Positions 51,432 through 60,478 are shown, counted from the stretch's first letter. The stretch: 64,000 nucleotides of DNA from Hyphomonas sp. (GCF_017792385.1 NZ_CP051230.1:1488001-1552000); one strand, 5' to 3'. Notes: generated by a model from the letters alone, not told the origin. Program-made: numbers and translations.

Positions 51432-51482
51432 ATGAACCACGCCCGATCTTTCCTGTGTCCTGCCGTGTGTTGTTGCTGTTGA
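51432..51482 (+). CDS. Poly-cysteine leader peptide upstream of cysS
   Basis: A 16-codon frame encodes MNHARSFLCPAVCCCC and stops at TGA. Cysteine is at positions 9 and 13-16, the last four codons before the stop (TGT TGT TGC TGT). GGAAG lies 4 bp before the ATG, a good ribosome site. It ends 83 bp before the cysteinyl-tRNA synthetase gene. Slow decoding when Cys-tRNA is low would stall the ribosome over the hairpin region. Attenuation by analogy with amino-acid leader peptides is an inference; the peptide and its codons are read directly. Confidence 0.7.
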   Translation: MNHARSFLCPAVCCCC

Positions 51483-51527
51483 AGCGCCAACACGCCATTA
51501 GGACTGGCCAGCCGACAGACCGGCCAG
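51467..51527 (+). promoter_or_regulatory. Candidate attenuator hairpins of the cysS leader
   Basis: Hairpin 1: GTGTTG inside the Cys codons (51467-51472) can pair with CAACAC just after the leader stop (51488-51493). Hairpin 2: CTGGCC (51504-51509) with GGCCAG (51522-51527), 12-nt loop. No U-tract follows hairpin 2, so control could be Rho-dependent or translational; the cysS ATG at 51566 has no clear Shine-Dalgarno sequence. Folding was done by eye. Confidence 0.45.
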
Positions 51528-51565
51528 CGGAACATGCCTGACCATCGAAATCGAGCCGACACACC

Positions 51566-52951
51566 ATGACAATCCGCCTCTACGACACCGCCGCGCGTGA
51601 GAAACGCGTTTTCGAGCCGCAGGACCCGACACGGGTCACGATGTATGTCTGCGGTCCGACGGTCTACAATTATGCCCATATCGGCAATGCGCGGCCGCCC
51701 ATCGTGTTTGATGTGCTGCGCCGCCTGTTGATGGCGACCTATGGCGAGGAGGCCGTCGTCTATGCGCGCAACATCACCGATATCGAGGACAAGATCATTC
51801 AGGCGAGCCTTGAGTCCGGCGAGCCGATCGAGGCCATCACTCAGAAATTTGCCGCCATCTACAATGCCGACACGGCTGCGCTGAACGTACTTGCTCCCAG
51901 CATCGAGCCATGGGCGACCGCGCATGTCGGCGACATGATCGAGATGATCGGAAAGCTGGTGCGCAAGGGCTATGCCTATGTCGGTTCGGAAGGGGTCTGG
52001 TTCTCGGTCAAATCCATGGCCGATTACGGCAAGCTGTCGGGCCGCAAGCTGGAAGACAATGAGGCCGGCGCCCGCGTGACGGTCGATGCCGACAAACGCG
52101 ATCCGGCGGATTTCGCCCTCTGGAAGTTTGCCAAGGCGGGTGAACCCGACGACGCCATCTGGGACAGCCCGTGGGGCAGGGGGCGGCCCGGCTGGCACAT
52201 CGAGTGTTCGGCGATGGCCGCGAAGCATCTCGGCAAGACGATCGACATTCATGGCGGCGGGATCGACCTGCAATTCCCGCATCATGAAAACGAGATCGCC
52301 CAGTCCGAATGTGCCCATGGCCAGCAAATGGCGCGCTACTGGATGCACAATGGTTTCCTGGACATGGGCGGGGAGAAGATGTCGAAATCACTCGGCAATG
52401 TCGTCCTGGTGCATGACCTGCTCGAGCGCTGGCATGGCGAGGTGCTGCGCTTTGCCATGCTGAGCGGCCATTACCGGGCTCCGCTCGACTGGACGGAAGA
52501 CCTGCTGAAACAGGCCAAGACGACGCTGGACCGGATTTACGGGGCCTTGCGCCGGGTCTGGGAGGCGGAGGGCGGCACGGCGGCCGATCGCGGCGTGCGC
52601 CGGGCGTTGGAAGACGACCTCAACACGCCGGTGGCGCTGGCGGAATTGTCACGCCTTGCCTCCGACGCAAACCTGGCTGCAGACCGCAAGGACGCCGAGG
52701 CCATGGCCTCTGCGCGGGCCAATCTTGTGGCCGCCGGCAAGCTGCTGGGCTTGTTGACCCTGTCTCCGAAACAATGGGAGCAGGGCGGGGATGATGACGG
52801 CAATGCCCGCATCGACGCCCTGGTTCAGGCCCGTATCGATGCCCGGGCTGCTAAGGACTGGGCCGAGGCAGACCGGATCCGGGACGCGCTGGCGGCCGAA
52901 GGCATCGAGATCATGGACGGTTCGTCCGGCTCGACCTGGCGGCGTATCTGA
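51566..52951 (+). CDS. cysS: Cysteinyl-tRNA synthetase
   Basis: A 461-residue class I synthetase. Zinc ligands Cys29, Cys214, His239 and Glu243; HIGN motif at 38-41 (AHIGNARP); KMSKS at 271-275. The DALR-like and C-terminal anticodon domains are complete. No strong Shine-Dalgarno sequence is visible before the ATG, and a poly-Cys leader peptide with hairpins lies upstream, suggesting control by charged tRNA-Cys. Confidence 0.97.
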   Translation: MTIRLYDTAAREKRVFEPQDPTRVTMYVCGPTVYNYAHIGNARPPIVFDVLRRLLMATYGEEAVVYARNITDIEDKIIQASLESGEPIEAITQKFAAIYNADTAALNVLAPSIEPWATAHVGDMIEMIGKLVRKGYAYVGSEGVWFSVKSMADYGKLSGRKLEDNEAGARVTVDADKRDPADFALWKFAKAGEPDDAIWDSPWGRGRPGWHIECSAMAAKHLGKTIDIHGGGIDLQFPHHENEIAQSECAHGQQMARYWMHNGFLDMGGEKMSKSLGNVVLVHDLLERWHGEVLRFAMLSGHYRAPLDWTEDLLKQAKTTLDRIYGALRRVWEAEGGTAADRGVRRALEDDLNTPVALAELSRLASDANLAADRKDAEAMASARANLVAAGKLLGLLTLSPKQWEQGGDDDGNARIDALVQARIDARAAKDWAEADRIRDALAAEGIEIMDGSSGSTWRRI

Positions 52952-53167
52952 GCGTTTCAGCGTCCACAATCCTGTTTCTGACGGGCGTCGAATGGGGTAT
53001 TGATCGGACACTGGGCAAACGGGCCGGCAGGTGCTGATCCGGGATGCGCCAGCGTGTTTCGAGTTTGGTCTGATTATTGCTTGCTTTGACGCCGGATGAC
53101 GGAGTTCCGACACCTGTCGGGGCTTCACGGCCCGCCAAGGGCCCGGGATTGCATGAGGACACACGAG

Positions 53168-54031
53168 ATGAAGCCGTTGCCGGATTTTGTGGTGGTCGGG
53201 GGCCTGCGTACGGGCACGACGACGCTCTACAGCCTGCTGACACAGGTTCCGAGTATCTGCATGACGGAATTCAAGGAGCCGGATTTCTTCCTGACTGATG
53301 GGTCGATGTCGAAGGGTCTGGACTGGTATGCCGGCCTGTTCTCGGACCCCGACAAGGTGTGCGGCGAGGTCTCGCCGAACTATTCGAGTGTCGACCGGTT
53401 TCCCGGCGTTGCAGAACGTATTCACAGCGTTTCACCGGACGCCAAGATCATCTATGTCGTGCGCGATCCGATTGACCGCCTTCTGTCGCACTATTCTCAA
53501 GCCTGGCTGCAGGGCGACGGCCTGCCGGATCCGGATGCCCTGAAGGAGACGCCGGAGGGGCGTCACATCATCGACGGGTCGCGGTACTACTTCCAGATCG
53601 AGCCCTATGCGAAAGTGTTCGGTGCGGACAACATCATGGTTCTGGAGTTCCGGAAGATGGTGGCGGACCCGCATGCGACCATGCGCCGGGTCTGCGAATT
53701 CATCGGCGCGCCGGTGACCGAGGAGGAACTGGCAGCGATCACGATTGCGCGCAAGAACAGCAGCCGCAATCTCGGCTCGGTGCCCGGCTGGTGGACGCGC
53801 ATGTCCGACCGGATCAAGAAGAATGATTCCGCCATCGTGCGCGGCGTGAACCGGTTGATCCCGCGCCCCCTGATCCGGACCGTGAAAGGCGTGGTTCAGG
53901 CAACTACGGAAGACCGCTCGCCGCCCGACTTTACCGATGATGCCACGCGCGCCGTGAAAGATGCGCTTGCCCGCGATGCCCAGCGCTTGCGTGATTTTAC
54001 CGGCAAGCCGTTCGATCACTGGAAGGTCTGA
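53168..54031 (+). CDS. PAPS-dependent sulfotransferase domain protein
   Basis: A 287-residue sulfotransferase. The 5'-phosphosulfate loop is VVGGLRTGTTTLYSLL near residue 8, and the 3'-phosphate motif is YVVRDPIDRLLSHYSQA near residue 97. This resembles heparan-type/bacterial carbohydrate sulfotransferases. It likely sulfates a surface glycan in the cytoplasm. AGGA precedes the ATG at 53168; starts at 53096 and 53153 are in frame but less well placed. A 216-bp gap separates it from cysS. Confidence 0.88.
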   Translation: MKPLPDFVVVGGLRTGTTTLYSLLTQVPSICMTEFKEPDFFLTDGSMSKGLDWYAGLFSDPDKVCGEVSPNYSSVDRFPGVAERIHSVSPDAKIIYVVRDPIDRLLSHYSQAWLQGDGLPDPDALKETPEGRHIIDGSRYYFQIEPYAKVFGADNIMVLEFRKMVADPHATMRRVCEFIGAPVTEEELAAITIARKNSSRNLGSVPGWWTRMSDRIKKNDSAIVRGVNRLIPRPLIRTVKGVVQATTEDRSPPDFTDDATRAVKDALARDAQRLRDFTGKPFDHWKV

Positions 54032-54086
54032 CCGCGTTTGCGCGCCAGGCCTTGATGCGGGGCCCGTTTGGGCCGATCTAGGCGTC

Positions 54087-54545
54087 ATGTCGGAACTCTA
54101 TCACAATCGCGTCCTCGAACTGGCAGCGGACATCCCGCATGCGGGTCACCTGCCGGACGCCGAGGCCTCGGTCCTGAAAGTGTCGCGTGTCTGCGGCTCC
54201 ACCGTTCAGGTGGACCTGACACTGGACGAGGCCGGAACGCATATTGCCGCCATCGCGGTGGACCCGAAGGCGTGCGCGCTGGGGCAGGCCGCGACATCGA
54301 TCCTGGCCGAACATGCGGTCGGGGCGACAATCGACGAGGTGATTGCGGCGCGGGATGCCTTGAAGGAGATGCTGAAGGCGGGCGGTCGTCCGCCGGAAGG
54401 CCGATTCTGGGAATTGCGCCATCTGGAGCCGGTGGCCGACTATCCGCCCCGCCACACATCCACCCTGCTGGCCTTCGAAGCGGCCGTGACCGCCATTGAA
54501 CAGGCGCTTGCCGCGCGCGACGCTGCCTGCGAAGCAGCAGGCTGA
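54087..54545 (+). CDS. NifU/IscU-like iron-sulfur scaffold-type protein
   Basis: A 152-residue protein of the NifU N-terminal fold. SRVCGSTVQVDLTL and DPKACALGQAATSILAEHAVG supply two of the usual cluster Cys; RHTSTLL replaces the third position with His, as in many alphaproteobacterial members. Whether it carries clusters is not known for this subgroup. Its stop is 1 bp before the yidD ATG, so they are cotranscribed. Confidence 0.87.
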   Translation: MSELYHNRVLELAADIPHAGHLPDAEASVLKVSRVCGSTVQVDLTLDEAGTHIAAIAVDPKACALGQAATSILAEHAVGATIDEVIAARDALKEMLKAGGRPPEGRFWELRHLEPVADYPPRHTSTLLAFEAAVTAIEQALAARDAACEAAG

Positions 54546-54546
54546 C

Positions 54547-54906
54547 ATGGCGGGTGTCCGGCGGCGAACGGCCGAAGGCCTGCTCTGGCTCTACAAGCAT
54601 GGACCGAGCCAGATCTTCTACGCCTTTGGCGCACGCTGTCAGCACACACCGACCTGCAGTGAATATGGCGCTGAATGCGTTGCGCGGTTTGGATGGTGGC
54701 CGGGCATATGGATGGCGCTGGCGCGGTTCGTTCGGTGCCGTCCGGGTGGCAGCCTCGGCAAGGACCCCGTTCCGGAGACGCTGCCGGACGTGCCGGCATG
54801 GCAACCCTGGCGCTATGGAGAATGGTCCGTCCGCAAGGCGATGGCCAGAATGACGCCCGGAATTGAAAACCGGGAGTGTTCATGTCATATGCACCGCGAT
54901 GAATAG
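54547..54906 (+). CDS. yidD: Membrane protein insertion efficiency factor YidD, long C-terminal tail
   Basis: A 119-residue protein. The YidD core runs from YKHGPSQIFYAFGARCQHTP through TCSEYGAECVARFGWWPG to RFVRCRPGGSLGKDPVP, with the three conserved Cys. YidD helps YidC insert membrane proteins. Typical members have 70-90 residues; this one has about 35 extra ending ECSCHMHRDE, a Cys/His cluster. It is coupled to the NifU-like gene (1-bp gap). Confidence 0.9.
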   Translation: MAGVRRRTAEGLLWLYKHGPSQIFYAFGARCQHTPTCSEYGAECVARFGWWPGIWMALARFVRCRPGGSLGKDPVPETLPDVPAWQPWRYGEWSVRKAMARMTPGIENRECSCHMHRDE

Positions 54907-55185
54907 TTTTCGTTGCCTTCTCGGCCCGGTGGGCCTGACCACACGAACTCGCCGGGGTGCCTGACGCGCTCCCTGGTCGCGCCGGTGTGCGCGCCCGCTT
55001 CATGCACCCGTAAAAATCCCGAATCCTGCCCGGACCCAGACTCCGTCCGCCCCGACTGCATGGCAAATGCGTATGGGGTGGGAAATCCGGTGAAGTCGCG
55101 TTAAGCAGACGCCGGATAAAGGGCCTGACCGGAACCGAAATTGCCGCGCTGACCCCAGCGCCGAAAAGCACGAAAAGATTGAATC

Positions 55186-57159
55186 ATGATCAAAGTTTCC
55201 CTGCCAGACGGCTCCGTCCGAGAATATGAAGAGGGCGCCTCACCCTTCGATGTTGCCAAATCGATTTCCAACTCCCTTGCCAAGAAGGCCCTTGCGGCCC
55301 GGGTCGATGGCGAATTGCGCGACCTGATGCGCCCGCTCGAGGGCGATGCCAGCATCGAGATCGTCACGGCGAATGATCCCGACGGCCTTGAACTGATCCG
55401 CCACGATGCCGCCCACGTCCTCGCCCAGGCAGTGCAGGACCTGTATCCCGACGCACAGGTCACGATCGGCCCCGTCATCGATGACGGCTTCTATTACGAT
55501 TTCGCCCGCGAGGAGCCTTTCTCGACGGAGGATTTCGAGAAGATCGAGAAACGGATGCGCGAGATCGTCGATGCGGACTATCCGATCATCCGTGAGGTCT
55601 GGGCCAAGGAAGACGCCATCGAGACGTTCAAGAAGATCGGTGAGGACTACAAGGCGCAGATCATCGATGACATTATCCCGCCGGGCGAACCGATCACGGT
55701 CTACAAACAGGGTGACTGGTTTGATCTGTGCCGCGGCCCGCACCTGCCATCGACGGGCAAGTTGCCGAAAGCCTTCAAGCTGATGAAGCTGGCCGGCGCC
55801 TATTGGCGTGGCGACTCGAAGAACGAGATGCTGCAGCGCATGTACGGCACGGCCTGGGCGAACGAGAAGGATCTGAAGGCCCATCTCACGCGGTTGGAAG
55901 AGGCCGAGAAGCGTGACCACCGCAAGCTGGCCACGCAGCTGGACCTGTTCCATCTGGATGGTCTGGCGGCGGCCGGGTCCATTTTCTGGCATCCGAAAGG
56001 CTACCAGATCTGGCGCCAGATCGAATCCTATATGCGCCGCCGCCTGGATGTGGCCGGCTATGAGGAGATCAAGACGCCGCAGCTGATGGATTCGGTCCAG
56101 TGGGAGAAATCCGGTCACTGGGGCAAGTATCGCGAAAACATGTTCATCGTGCCGGACTTCATTCCGGAAGGCGATGAGGGCGTTGAGATTTCCGTGCCCG
56201 AAGATGCCAAGCTGATGGCACTGAAACCGATGAACTGCCCGGCCCATGTCGAAGTGTTCAAGCAGGGACAGAAATCCTATCGCGACCTGCCGCTGCGGCT
56301 GGCGGAATTCGGATGCTGTCACCGCAACGAGCCGCATGGCGCGCTGCATGGCATCATGCGCGTGCGCCAGTTCACGCAGGATGACGCGCACATCTTCTGC
56401 CGCGAAGACCAGATCGTCGAGGAATCGATCCGGTTCTGCCGCCTGCTGGAAAGCGTCTACCGGGATTTCGGCTTTGAGGACATCGCCGTGAAACTCTCCA
56501 CGCGGCCGGACGTTCGCGCCGGGAGCGACGAGACGTGGGACCGGGCCGAAAAAGGCCTTCAGGACGCCGTCGATGCCGCCGGCCTGCCATGCGAGATCAT
56601 GCCCGGAGAAGGGGCCTTCTATGGCCCGAAGCTGGAGTTCCAGCTGACGGATGCGATTGGCCGGGTCTGGCAATGCGGAACGCTGCAGCTCGACTATGTC
56701 CTGCCCGAGCGTCTTGGCGCGGAATATACGGCGCCGGACGGCTCGAAGCAGCGACCGGTCATGCTGCACCGGGCAATTCTCGGATCCATGGAACGCTTCA
56801 TCGGTATCCTGATCGAGGAATTCTCCGGCGCGTTTCCGCTCTGGCTGTCTCCGGTGCAAATCGTCGTGGCTGCCATTACGGATGCGGCAAATGACTATGC
56901 CGAGGAGGCGGCTGAAGCCCTGCGCAAGGCGGGCCTGCGTGTCGAGACGGATCTCCGCAACGAGAAGATCAACTACAAGGTCCGGGAACATTCGGTCCAG
57001 AAAGTGCCGATCATTGCCGTGGTCGGCGGCCGCGAGGCCGAGGACCGCACGCTCGCGCTGAGACGTCTGGGCAGCAATGGCCAGCAGATGATCTCTCTGG
57101 ACGAGGCCTGTGTGGACCTGGCGCAGGAGGCGCTCGCGCCGGACCTGAAACGCAGCTGA
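55186..57159 (+). CDS. thrS: Threonyl-tRNA synthetase
   Basis: A 657-residue class II synthetase. A TGS domain at 1-63 (VSLPDGSVREYEEGASPFDVA) precedes the editing domain (HDAAHVLAQAVQDLYPDAQ; the zinc-dependent CRGPHLPSTG) and the catalytic core (MNCPAHVEVF, RLAEFGCCHRNEPHGALHG, motif 3 region HRAILGSMERFIG). The C-terminal anticodon domain ends DLAQEALAPDLKRS. A 279-bp leader separates it from yidD; its ribosome site is weak (AAAAGA). Confidence 0.97.
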   Translation: MIKVSLPDGSVREYEEGASPFDVAKSISNSLAKKALAARVDGELRDLMRPLEGDASIEIVTANDPDGLELIRHDAAHVLAQAVQDLYPDAQVTIGPVIDDGFYYDFAREEPFSTEDFEKIEKRMREIVDADYPIIREVWAKEDAIETFKKIGEDYKAQIIDDIIPPGEPITVYKQGDWFDLCRGPHLPSTGKLPKAFKLMKLAGAYWRGDSKNEMLQRMYGTAWANEKDLKAHLTRLEEAEKRDHRKLATQLDLFHLDGLAAAGSIFWHPKGYQIWRQIESYMRRRLDVAGYEEIKTPQLMDSVQWEKSGHWGKYRENMFIVPDFIPEGDEGVEISVPEDAKLMALKPMNCPAHVEVFKQGQKSYRDLPLRLAEFGCCHRNEPHGALHGIMRVRQFTQDDAHIFCREDQIVEESIRFCRLLESVYRDFGFEDIAVKLSTRPDVRAGSDETWDRAEKGLQDAVDAAGLPCEIMPGEGAFYGPKLEFQLTDAIGRVWQCGTLQLDYVLPERLGAEYTAPDGSKQRPVMLHRAILGSMERFIGILIEEFSGAFPLWLSPVQIVVAAITDAANDYAEEAAEALRKAGLRVETDLRNEKINYKVREHSVQKVPIIAVVGGREAEDRTLALRRLGSNGQQMISLDEACVDLAQEALAPDLKRS

Positions 57160-57208
57160 TCCGGATCGACAGGTGACAGGCCAGCCCGAACACGGGAAGA
57201 TGCCGGCC

Positions 57209-58456
57209 ATGAGCTATGCATCGATCCTTGCCGCCGCCTTCGTGGTCTGGCCCGTCACCTGTCTCGCCGGAACACAGGGCAATCCGCTTCTCATGGCGCT
57301 GGCTGCCCTGCCGGCCCTGTTTCTGGCCCGCCCGTCCTGGCGTCCCGCGCCCGCCTTGCTGGCAGCGCTCGGCTTTCTGGTCTGGGCGATTGCCAGCGAG
57401 ACCTGGTCGCCGGTCTCCCGCGGGATTGTCAGCGGCAGCCTGGCAGGCGGGGATTTTGCCATCCGCTCGGCCGGGCTGCGCATGGTGCTTACCCTCGTCT
57501 TTGGCACGTTGTTGATCGGCGGCGCACTCCGGATCGAACCGGGCCGGGCGCAGCTGTCCGCCCGGATCATGCTGGGCGCCGTGGCCCTGCATGGCCTGTT
57601 GCTGATTGCCAGTCCGCATCTGGCAGGGGACGTGCTGCCCTATTTCTACGATCATGATCCGGCCAAGTATCCGGAAGGGTGGCAGAACCTCGACCGGGCC
57701 GGAAATGCGTTCGCCCTCGTCCTGCCCATCCTTGCGGCCTATCTGTTGGTGCGGCCGGGCCTGGCGTGGAAGGGGATCGGCCTGTTCCTTGTTGCAGCCA
57801 GCCTGGTCAGCATTGCCCTTCTGGGCACATCGGCAGCAATGATCGGAATCGTATTGATGCTGGTCGCCTTCCTCGTCATGTGGGCGCTGCCACGAACCGG
57901 TCTGCGCTGGCTGTTCACCGGTGTTGCGGCCTATATCGCGCTTGCGCCGGTCCTGATCGGCGGTTTGCTTCACCTGCTGACGCGGATGGGCGTGACGCTG
58001 CCCGGCTCCTTCCAGTCGCGAGCTTGGTCATGGGACGTCGTGATCGGGCGCATTCGCGAAGCCCCGGTGAAGGGGCATGGCATCGACGCCACCAAATCCT
58101 GGCAGGAAACCTATGCGGCGCATCCGGACTGGCTGGCCCAGCTGCCGGATTTCTGGGCCTATTATCCGGTCGTGCCGGGACATCCGCACAATATGGCGTT
58201 GCAGATCTGGGCTGAAACCGGTCTGATCGGGGCCGGGCTGGCCGCGCTGACCGTGCTGCTGATCGGATGGCGGCTGCCTGCGGGGGACCGTCTGCGTCCG
58301 GATGTGCGGCTGGCCATAGCCGGCCTGCTGGCCGCGGCGGTCAGCCTGTTCAGCTTCTCCTACAGTGTCTGGAACGAGGCGTTCTGGGCCACGCTGGCCC
58401 TTTCGGTGGCGGGGTTGGTCCTCCTGTCCCGCCGGGAACGGAGCTCACTGGCATGA
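57209..58456 (+). CDS. O-antigen ligase/polymerase-like membrane protein (Wzy/WaaL type)
   Basis: A 415-residue protein with about 11 predicted transmembrane helices. A large periplasmic loop (about 260-320) holds RAWSWDVVIGRIREAPVKG and the motif VPGHPHNMALQIWAETGL, the HxH(N) signature of Wzy_C proteins. It should join or polymerise surface glycans. The ATG at 57209 is 9 bp after GGGAAG; upstream GTG 57173 and ATG 57200 are in frame. It overlaps the next glycosyltransferase by 4 bp (ATGA). Confidence 0.85.
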   Translation: MSYASILAAAFVVWPVTCLAGTQGNPLLMALAALPALFLARPSWRPAPALLAALGFLVWAIASETWSPVSRGIVSGSLAGGDFAIRSAGLRMVLTLVFGTLLIGGALRIEPGRAQLSARIMLGAVALHGLLLIASPHLAGDVLPYFYDHDPAKYPEGWQNLDRAGNAFALVLPILAAYLLVRPGLAWKGIGLFLVAASLVSIALLGTSAAMIGIVLMLVAFLVMWALPRTGLRWLFTGVAAYIALAPVLIGGLLHLLTRMGVTLPGSFQSRAWSWDVVIGRIREAPVKGHGIDATKSWQETYAAHPDWLAQLPDFWAYYPVVPGHPHNMALQIWAETGLIGAGLAALTVLLIGWRLPAGDRLRPDVRLAIAGLLAAAVSLFSFSYSVWNEAFWATLALSVAGLVLLSRRERSSLA

Positions 58457-59262
58457 CGCTGCCGACCATCACGGCCATTGTGGTGACCTATCATACGGGG
58501 CCCCGGCTCCACGAATGCCTGTACGGGCTGAAATCGGACCCGGACATTTCCGAGATTGTGATTGTGGACAATGGCAATCCGCCAGCGGAACAGGCCTGGA
58601 TCGACCGATTCACGGATGCCTGCGACAAGGCGCACATCGTGCGTGACGGCACCAATCCGGGCTTTGGTACGGCCGTGAACAAGGGAGCGGCCGGTGCGCT
58701 GGGAGAGCTGCTTCTGGTGATCAATCCGGATGCGGTTCTGCGTCGGGGATCTCTTGGCCACATGGTCCGCGCGATGGGAGATGCGACGGAGCCGGTTCTG
58801 GTCGGCGGCAAGATATTCGACATTCACGGACGCGAGGAGCGGGGCGGGCGGCGCAACACACTCACCCTGGCGCGTGCGCTGGGGCTGGGAAAATGGACGC
58901 TTGAACATGATCCAGCCCCGAGAGACTTCATCGAGGTGGGTGCGGTGTCCGGCGCGTTCTTCATGATGCGGCGCAAGGCGTTCCGCAGCCTCGGCGGCTT
59001 CGATGAAGCCTATTTCCTGCATGTCGAGGATGTCGATTTGTGTCGCCGGGTCCAGCAGGCGGGGGGCGTCGTGCTCTACCAGCCGCTGGCGGGCGCATTG
59101 CATTATGGTTCGACATCGGATGTGCCATCCGATGAAGTCATGGCCCACAAGGCGAAAAGCCTGGTCCGATACTTCACGAAGTTTGCTGGCGGGCCGGCGG
59201 AAAGATTGCTGATCCGCCTGGTCTCTCCCTTCATGGTCCGGCTGCTGAAGGCGCGGGCCTAG
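58453..59262 (+). CDS. Family 2 glycosyltransferase (rhamnosyltransferase-like)
   Basis: A 269-residue GT-A enzyme: TITAIVVTYHTGPRLHECL opens the nucleotide-binding fold; VDNGNPP and NPDAVLRRG provide the acidic metal-binding residues (NPD takes the DxD role); GAFFMMRRKAFRSLGGFDEA and HVEDVDLCRRVQQAG are the acceptor/catalytic region. The order resembles WbbL-type rhamnosyltransferases. It is coupled to the ligase-like gene. Its stop shares CTAG with the convergent cupin gene. Confidence 0.92.
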   Translation: MTLPTITAIVVTYHTGPRLHECLYGLKSDPDISEIVIVDNGNPPAEQAWIDRFTDACDKAHIVRDGTNPGFGTAVNKGAAGALGELLLVINPDAVLRRGSLGHMVRAMGDATEPVLVGGKIFDIHGREERGGRRNTLTLARALGLGKWTLEHDPAPRDFIEVGAVSGAFFMMRRKAFRSLGGFDEAYFLHVEDVDLCRRVQQAGGVVLYQPLAGALHYGSTSDVPSDEVMAHKAKSLVRYFTKFAGGPAERLLIRLVSPFMVRLLKARA

Positions 59263-59705
59263 ATCGTCGGACGCCAGGTGTCAGGCGCCATTTCGAATCC
59301 GGCAAAGTCGAACCCCGGCGCGACAATGCAGCTGACGAGGGTCCAGGCGCCTAGCGATTCCGCCGTTTGCCAGTGATCGGCCGGAATGAGGCATTGGGGC
59401 GCGTGACCGGCGCGCAGGTCCGGCCCCAGAGTCACGGGCCGGGCGCCCTGGCCATCCGGCGGCGACAGGGTGAGCGACAGCGGGCCGCCAGCATGCCACA
59501 GCCAGTACTCATCTGCATCCACTCGGTGCCAGGCCGACACTTCGTCCGCCTGGAGCAGGTAATAGATCATGGTCGAGGCGGGACGGGCATCGTCCGCAGA
59601 TGGCGCGCGATAGGTCTCCCGGAAATGGCCGCCTTCGGGATGTGGGGCGAGGTCCAGCAGGCGAATGATTTCCCGTGCGCCGAGGTCGCCGGACACGCCG
59701 CGCAT
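59259..59705 (-). CDS. Cupin, DUF985 family
   Basis: A 148-residue cupin_5 protein. IIRLLDLAPHPEGGHFRETYR, STMIYYLLQADEVSAWHRVD and DEYWLWHAGGPL carry the His/Glu metal-binding pattern of the family, and VSCIVAPGFDFAGFEMA the C-terminal motif. The catalytic role of the family is unclear (some bind sugar nucleotides). Its ATG shares one base with the gloB stop (TGATG). Confidence 0.9.
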   Translation of the reverse strand: MRGVSGDLGAREIIRLLDLAPHPEGGHFRETYRAPSADDARPASTMIYYLLQADEVSAWHRVDADEYWLWHAGGPLSLTLSPPDGQGARPVTLGPDLRAGHAPQCLIPADHWQTAESLGAWTLVSCIVAPGFDFAGFEMAPDTWRPTI

Positions 59706-60478
59706 CAGAACCGGTCCTTCCGGGTCCGGATTTCGGCAAAGGTAGCCACGGCATCGCCTGCATGGCCCATGGCGGCCTGAAGGGCCGGGTCATCTGCGCG
59801 CAGGAAGGGGTTGGTGGCCAGTTCCTTGTCGAGCCGGGTCGGCACGGTGGGAAGGCCTTCGGCGCGGCGCTCATCAATCCAGCGGGCATAGTCCGTCAGT
59901 GCCGCATTGTCCGGGTCGACCGTGACCGCGAAACGGGCATTGGCCTGCGTGTACTCATGCGCGCAATAGAGCAGGGTTTCCGGCGGCAGGGATTTCAGCT
60001 TCGACAGGCTGTTCCACATCATGTCCATCGTGCCCTCGAACACGCGGCCACATCCGAGCGCGAAGACGGCATCCCCGACAAAGGCCGTTGCCTGTTCCGG
60101 TAAATGGTAGGCGATATGCCCGATCGTGTGCCCGGGAACGTCGAGGATCTGCGCCGTGGCGCGTCCGAGCTCCACCGTGTCGCCTTCGGAAAGCGCGACA
60201 TCGATTCCGGGAATCTTTCCGGCCTCGCCTGCCGGGCCATAGATGGTGCAGCCGGTATGTTCCTTGATCCGCAGATTGCCTCCGGCATGGTCCGGGTGCC
60301 AATGCGTGTTCAGAATGTGCGAAATCGTCCACCCCATCCGGTCCGCTTCGGAGAGGTATTTCTCTGCATCCGGCGTATCGATGGCGGCGGTCTGTCCGGA
60401 CCAGGCTTCATGTACGAGATAGCCGTAATTATCGTTCAGGCAGGGAAATTTGTGTATGTCGAGGGTAACATTCGTCAT
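59705..60478 (-). CDS. gloB: Hydroxyacylglutathione hydrolase (glyoxalase II)
   Basis: A 257-residue metallo-beta-lactamase-fold enzyme that hydrolyses S-lactoylglutathione. The dinuclear metal motif THWHPDHAGG is at about 58-67 (His59, His61, Asp63, His64); further ligands are in VPGHTIGHIAYHL, FVGDAVFALGCGRVFEG and YCAHEYTQANARF. The C-terminal glutathione-binding helices end TRKDRF. It is divergent from the methyltransferase gene. Confidence 0.96.
   Translation of the reverse strand: MTNVTLDIHKFPCLNDNYGYLVHEAWSGQTAAIDTPDAEKYLSEADRMGWTISHILNTHWHPDHAGGNLRIKEHTGCTIYGPAGEAGKIPGIDVALSEGDTVELGRATAQILDVPGHTIGHIAYHLPEQATAFVGDAVFALGCGRVFEGTMDMMWNSLSKLKSLPPETLLYCAHEYTQANARFAVTVDPDNAALTDYARWIDERRAEGLPTVPTRLDKELATNPFLRADDPALQAAMGHAGDAVATFAEIRTRKDRF

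Larger units (their letters stand above)
51198..51565 (+). other. 368-bp divergent control region between folE and cysS
   Basis: The left part should hold the folE promoter (minus strand) and the right part the cysS promoter and leader. The right 135 bp contains the poly-cysteine leader peptide and hairpins listed separately. I see no tRNA or riboswitch of a known class. A GGC-T7 tract at 51399-51408 precedes the leader peptide. Confidence 0.6.

Noticed and set aside
54899..54964. A possible threonine-containing leader peptide upstream of thrS (about 21 codons, three Thr)
   Set aside because: No ribosome site, it begins inside the last codons of yidD, the Thr codons are not consecutive and no terminator or clear alternative hairpin follows. 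The cysS case is far stronger.
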